The notes beneath the pieces are model-generated. The model saw only the letters and a list, made by a program, of their open reading frames with translations, had not been told where the DNA came from and ran no database searches. From UBA3839 sp902776985 (GTDB lineage: Bacteria; Bacteroidota; Bacteroidia; Bacteroidales; Bacteroidaceae), in assembly GCA_902776985.1 (NCBI GenBank), contig CACYSD010000022.1, positions 1-64,000 of the forward strand: DNA of 64,000 nucleotides, written 5' to 3'. A program made the translations under genes and the position numbers. This document shows positions 61,451 to 64,000 of this stretch, in pieces; the first letter of the stretch is position 1; the number at the start of each line of letters is the position of its first letter.

Positions 61451-62743
61451 ATGAAACGAATCGTACTTATATTATTAACTATGGTGTTGTGCCTGCATGG
61501 CAAAGCTCAAGGAAACAGTGCAGACAGCACAACAACCGCAAGAAAAGTATCACGACTTAGCATAGGTGGCTATGGTGAGGCAAATTTCTCACGCAACTAC
61601 TTCAGCGACCACGTCAGCCGCTACAGTCAGCCGGAGGAGCACAAGAACGATCCAAGCCACGGACGTTTTGACATTCCCCATGCCGTTATCTTTATCGGTT
61701 ACGACTTTGGCAAGGGCTGGACTTTCGGTACCGAAATAGAGTTTGAGCATGGTGGTGCAGGTATTTCCTATGAGAAGGAGGATGAGGAAGGCGGTGAATG
61801 GGAGCAGGAAACTGAGAAGGGCGGTGAGGTGGAACTGGAGCAGATGTGGCTTCAGAAATCTTTTGTTCCTTGGGCAAACCTACGTATCGGCCACATCGTA
61901 GTGCCTGTCGGTCTGAACAACGCCCATCACGAACCTTTGAGTTATTTCACAGTTTACCGTCCGGAAGGAGAAAACACCATTCTTCCATCCACTTGGCATC
62001 AGACGGGTGTGTCGCTATGGGGACGCTATGGCGATTTCCGCTACGAGGCTCAGTTGCTGGCAGGTTTGAATGCCGACCAGTTTACCAATACAGGTTGGAT
62101 AAACAAGGGACACAAGTCACCACTGGAATTCGACGTTGCCAACAAATATGGTGCGTCTCTGCGAATTGACAATTACACGGTACCTGGTTTGCGCATAGGA
62201 TTGAGCGGCTACTATGGACACAGCATTGGCAACAGTTATCCGCTGAATGCCAACGGCGTGGATGCCACTTACAAGGGTGTAGTGGCTATAGGAGCACTGG
62301 ACTTCACCTACAAGGGTCACAACTGGATTGTGCGTGGGCAGGCAGACTATGGGTACTTAGGCGACGCAGAGCAACTGAAGTATGTGTACAACAGGCTCAA
62401 CTCCAAATCCCCATACAAACATTCCGCCTTCGTATCGAAGAACGCCTACGCTGTTGGAATTGAGGCCGGCTACGACATCTTCTCCCAGATTGAAAAAATG
62501 CGCAAGAGTGAGCAGCGGCTCTATCTCTTCGGACGTTACGAAACCTACAATCCTTACGCAAGCAAAACAAAGGGTACTGCATACGACTACACAGCTGTAA
62601 AACGCATGGCAGTGGGAATAAATTACTACCCTATTCGCCAGATTGTCATCAAAGGCGAATACTCAAAGAGATTCTTGAAAAATATGTATAACAATGAGCC
62701 GTCTGTAAACATCGGCATAGCTTATGAGGGATTCTTCCTGTAA
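61451..62743 (+). CDS. Outer-membrane porin, phosphate-selective porin-like
   Basis: A 430-residue beta-barrel protein. It has a signal peptide (MKRIVLILLTMVLCLHGKAQ), alternating strands (RLSIGGYGEANFSRNY, AVIFIGYDFGKGWTFGTEIEFEH), an acidic Glu/Gly loop near residue 105, and a C-terminal strand ending in Phe-Leu (IGIAYEGFFL). It resembles the porin found beside imelysin-type iron genes in Bacteroidetes. It could allow substrate entry for the following protein. Imelysin follows after 28 bases. Confidence 0.82.
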   Translation: MKRIVLILLTMVLCLHGKAQGNSADSTTTARKVSRLSIGGYGEANFSRNYFSDHVSRYSQPEEHKNDPSHGRFDIPHAVIFIGYDFGKGWTFGTEIEFEHGGAGISYEKEDEEGGEWEQETEKGGEVELEQMWLQKSFVPWANLRIGHIVVPVGLNNAHHEPLSYFTVYRPEGENTILPSTWHQTGVSLWGRYGDFRYEAQLLAGLNADQFTNTGWINKGHKSPLEFDVANKYGASLRIDNYTVPGLRIGLSGYYGHSIGNSYPLNANGVDATYKGVVAIGALDFTYKGHNWIVRGQADYGYLGDAEQLKYVYNRLNSKSPYKHSAFVSKNAYAVGIEAGYDIFSQIEKMRKSEQRLYLFGRYETYNPYASKTKGTAYDYTAVKRMAVGINYYPIRQIVIKGEYSKRFLKNMYNNEPSVNIGIAYEGFFL

Positions 62744-62771
62744 TGAAATAATTAATCAATAAAAAAGTAAT

Positions 62772-64000
62772 ATGAAGAAAACAATTTTTACAATTGCGAC
62801 CCTCTTAATGGGTCTTGCCTTCGCGGCATGTAGTGACAATGATGATAACAACGGCGATAAGAACGGCAAGTTCGACATCGTAAAAACATCTCCATTGGTT
62901 GATCAAGACACCTATGCCTCTAACACAACTGCCGAAAACTACAGCAAGCGTCAGTTCGGTCAGCAGGCCATAGATGATTGCCTGACCCTCGTCAGCAGTC
63001 TGGAAAGCGCAAACAGCATCATTGCCTCGTCTAGACTAAGCGATGCTCAGGAATCTTACCTGTACAAGGTTCTTGAAAATCTCGTAAGCAATGTGATTGT
63101 ACATACCTACACACAACTCGCTGACGATGTAGAGGACTTGGAAAGCACTTTGAATGGTCTGACAGTAAGCAGTATCACTCAGGATCAGATTGACAAGGCT
63201 TGTGCAGACTTCAAGAAAGCACGTCAGCACTGGGAGCGTTCGGAAGCATTCCTTATGGGCGCTGCTTCAGATTTTGACATCGACCCGACTATTGATTCAT
63301 GGCCACTCAACCGCACATTGCTGCTCAACTATTTCAACAACGGCATGAACGACGAAATGCTTGAGGACGCCACCATTCTCGGTTTCCACGCTCTGGAATT
63401 CATACTGTTACGTAACGGTCAGAACCGCAAGGTGGCTGAGTTGCGCACAAACGACACATACACCAACTTTGAGAGCATCACCGGTGCTCAGGAACTGGCT
63501 TACGCACAGACCATCTGTACCTTGCTAAAGCAGCGCTGTTTCCAACTTCAGGTTGCATGGGAAGGCGAGACCTCAGCCAATGCCAGCCGTGTAGCTGTTG
63601 TCAAATCTGCCAATCTTGACTACACCACAGAAAACGGACTGTCGTATGGAGAGAATCTGACAAAGGCTGGCATCAGTGGGAGTAAGAGCACCTTCCCTAC
63701 TCTAAAAACCGCAATAGCACAGATTCTGAGCGACGACGAAGGTTCATGTGTAGCTATATGCAACGAGGTCGGAACTGCTAAAATTGCCAATCCGTTCTCT
63801 GCTGGAGACATTGCATACGTAGAATCTCCATACAGCTACAATTCCATCACCGATTTCCGTGACAACATCCGTTCCATCCGCAATGTATGGTTAGGAAGCA
63901 CCGACAAGACCGCCAACGAATATAGTTTCCACACATTCTTTGCCAGCGTGAATAAATCCGGGACAAACACCGTTGTTGAGAATGCATACGTTAGTGCGAT
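62772..64000 (+). CDS. Imelysin family lipoprotein (partial, runs off the window)
   Basis: At least 409 residues, cut at base 64000. The lipoprotein signal is MKKTIFTIATLLMGLAFAAC, followed by an Asp/Asn-rich linker. The imelysin/M75 region has the TILGFHALEFILLRNG motif (GxHxxE) near residue 207, which is the usual iron-site signature. Imelysin-like proteins are periplasmic or surface iron-uptake components and lack true peptidase activity where tested. It is in an operon with the porin, under the divergent hemerythrin-LuxR regulator. Confidence 0.92.
   Translation, partial: MKKTIFTIATLLMGLAFAACSDNDDNNGDKNGKFDIVKTSPLVDQDTYASNTTAENYSKRQFGQQAIDDCLTLVSSLESANSIIASSRLSDAQESYLYKVLENLVSNVIVHTYTQLADDVEDLESTLNGLTVSSITQDQIDKACADFKKARQHWERSEAFLMGAASDFDIDPTIDSWPLNRTLLLNYFNNGMNDEMLEDATILGFHALEFILLRNGQNRKVAELRTNDTYTNFESITGAQELAYAQTICTLLKQRCFQLQVAWEGETSANASRVAVVKSANLDYTTENGLSYGENLTKAGISGSKSTFPTLKTAIAQILSDDEGSCVAICNEVGTAKIANPFSAGDIAYVESPYSYNSITDFRDNIRSIRNVWLGSTDKTANEYSFHTFFASVNKSGTNTVVENAYVSA

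Overview
The window reads as a chromosomal segment of a Bacteroidales bacterium, most like Prevotella or a close relative. Three things point there: the repeated Bacteroidetes-type promoter (TTTG or TTG, about 20 bases, then TAnnTTTG), the absence of Shine-Dalgarno sites, and the gene content (YitT proteins, DUF4294, DPP-IV, DUF4143 and DUF1703-type ATPases, MBG and InlB-type surface repeats, imelysin, WYL regulator). Genes are dense and lie in short operons on both strands. I recognised no rRNA, tRNA or CRISPR array.

Layout. 0.2-1.8 kb: AAA-ATPase/nuclease-like protein. 1.8-6.4 kb: ABC exporter and the glucuronate genes uxuB and uxuA (minus). 6.5-9.9 kb: thioredoxin, DsbD and a YitT protein (plus). 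9.9-14.2 kb: glycerophosphotransferase-like protein, a structured repeat, and a small secreted protein-umuD-umuC operon (minus). 14.4-15.9 kb: CoA transferase. 16.0-22.1 kb: cell-envelope glycan cluster (LPS-type kinase, two glycosyltransferases, flippase), DUF4294 protein and M28 lipoprotein (minus). 22.3-29.9 kb: lipoprotein, hisS, U32 protease, leuS and a YitT-RdgB fusion (plus). 30.0-35.0 kb: aquaporin (minus), then DPP-IV, sufE, rnhB and a WYL regulator (plus). 35.2-47.5 kb: an accessory block of large secreted repeat proteins with dockerin-like, cohesin-like and MBG domains, plus a DUF4143 ATPase. It is bounded by near-identical direct repeats of about 123 bp. 47.6-55.5 kb: housekeeping run (acetyltransferase, parE, coaD, S41 protease, ybeY, groES, groEL). 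55.6-59.0 kb: threonine aldolase, vsr, NUDIX, a PD-(D/E)XK-like gene pair and a decayed second vsr start (minus). 59.0-60.2 kb: AT-rich noncoding DNA with a third copy of the structured repeat. 60.2-64.0 kb: a RIC/hemerythrin-LuxR regulator divergent from a porin-imelysin operon that runs off the window.

The most unusual signal is a repeated noncoding element found at 11.0-11.5, 35.3-35.6 and 59.7-60.2 kb. Each copy has an ideal promoter (TTTG-N20-TATCTTTG) whose start site sits directly on a strong hairpin followed by a U-run. That predicts a transcript of about 50 nt, and two copies continue into a further structured region. Other notable items are short repeats translated in frame inside umuC, the ABC exporter and parE; a frameshift between MBG repeats; overlapping alternative hairpins before the DUF4143 ATPase; and five copies of one terminator stem. 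All function calls rest on reading motifs by eye; no database search was run.
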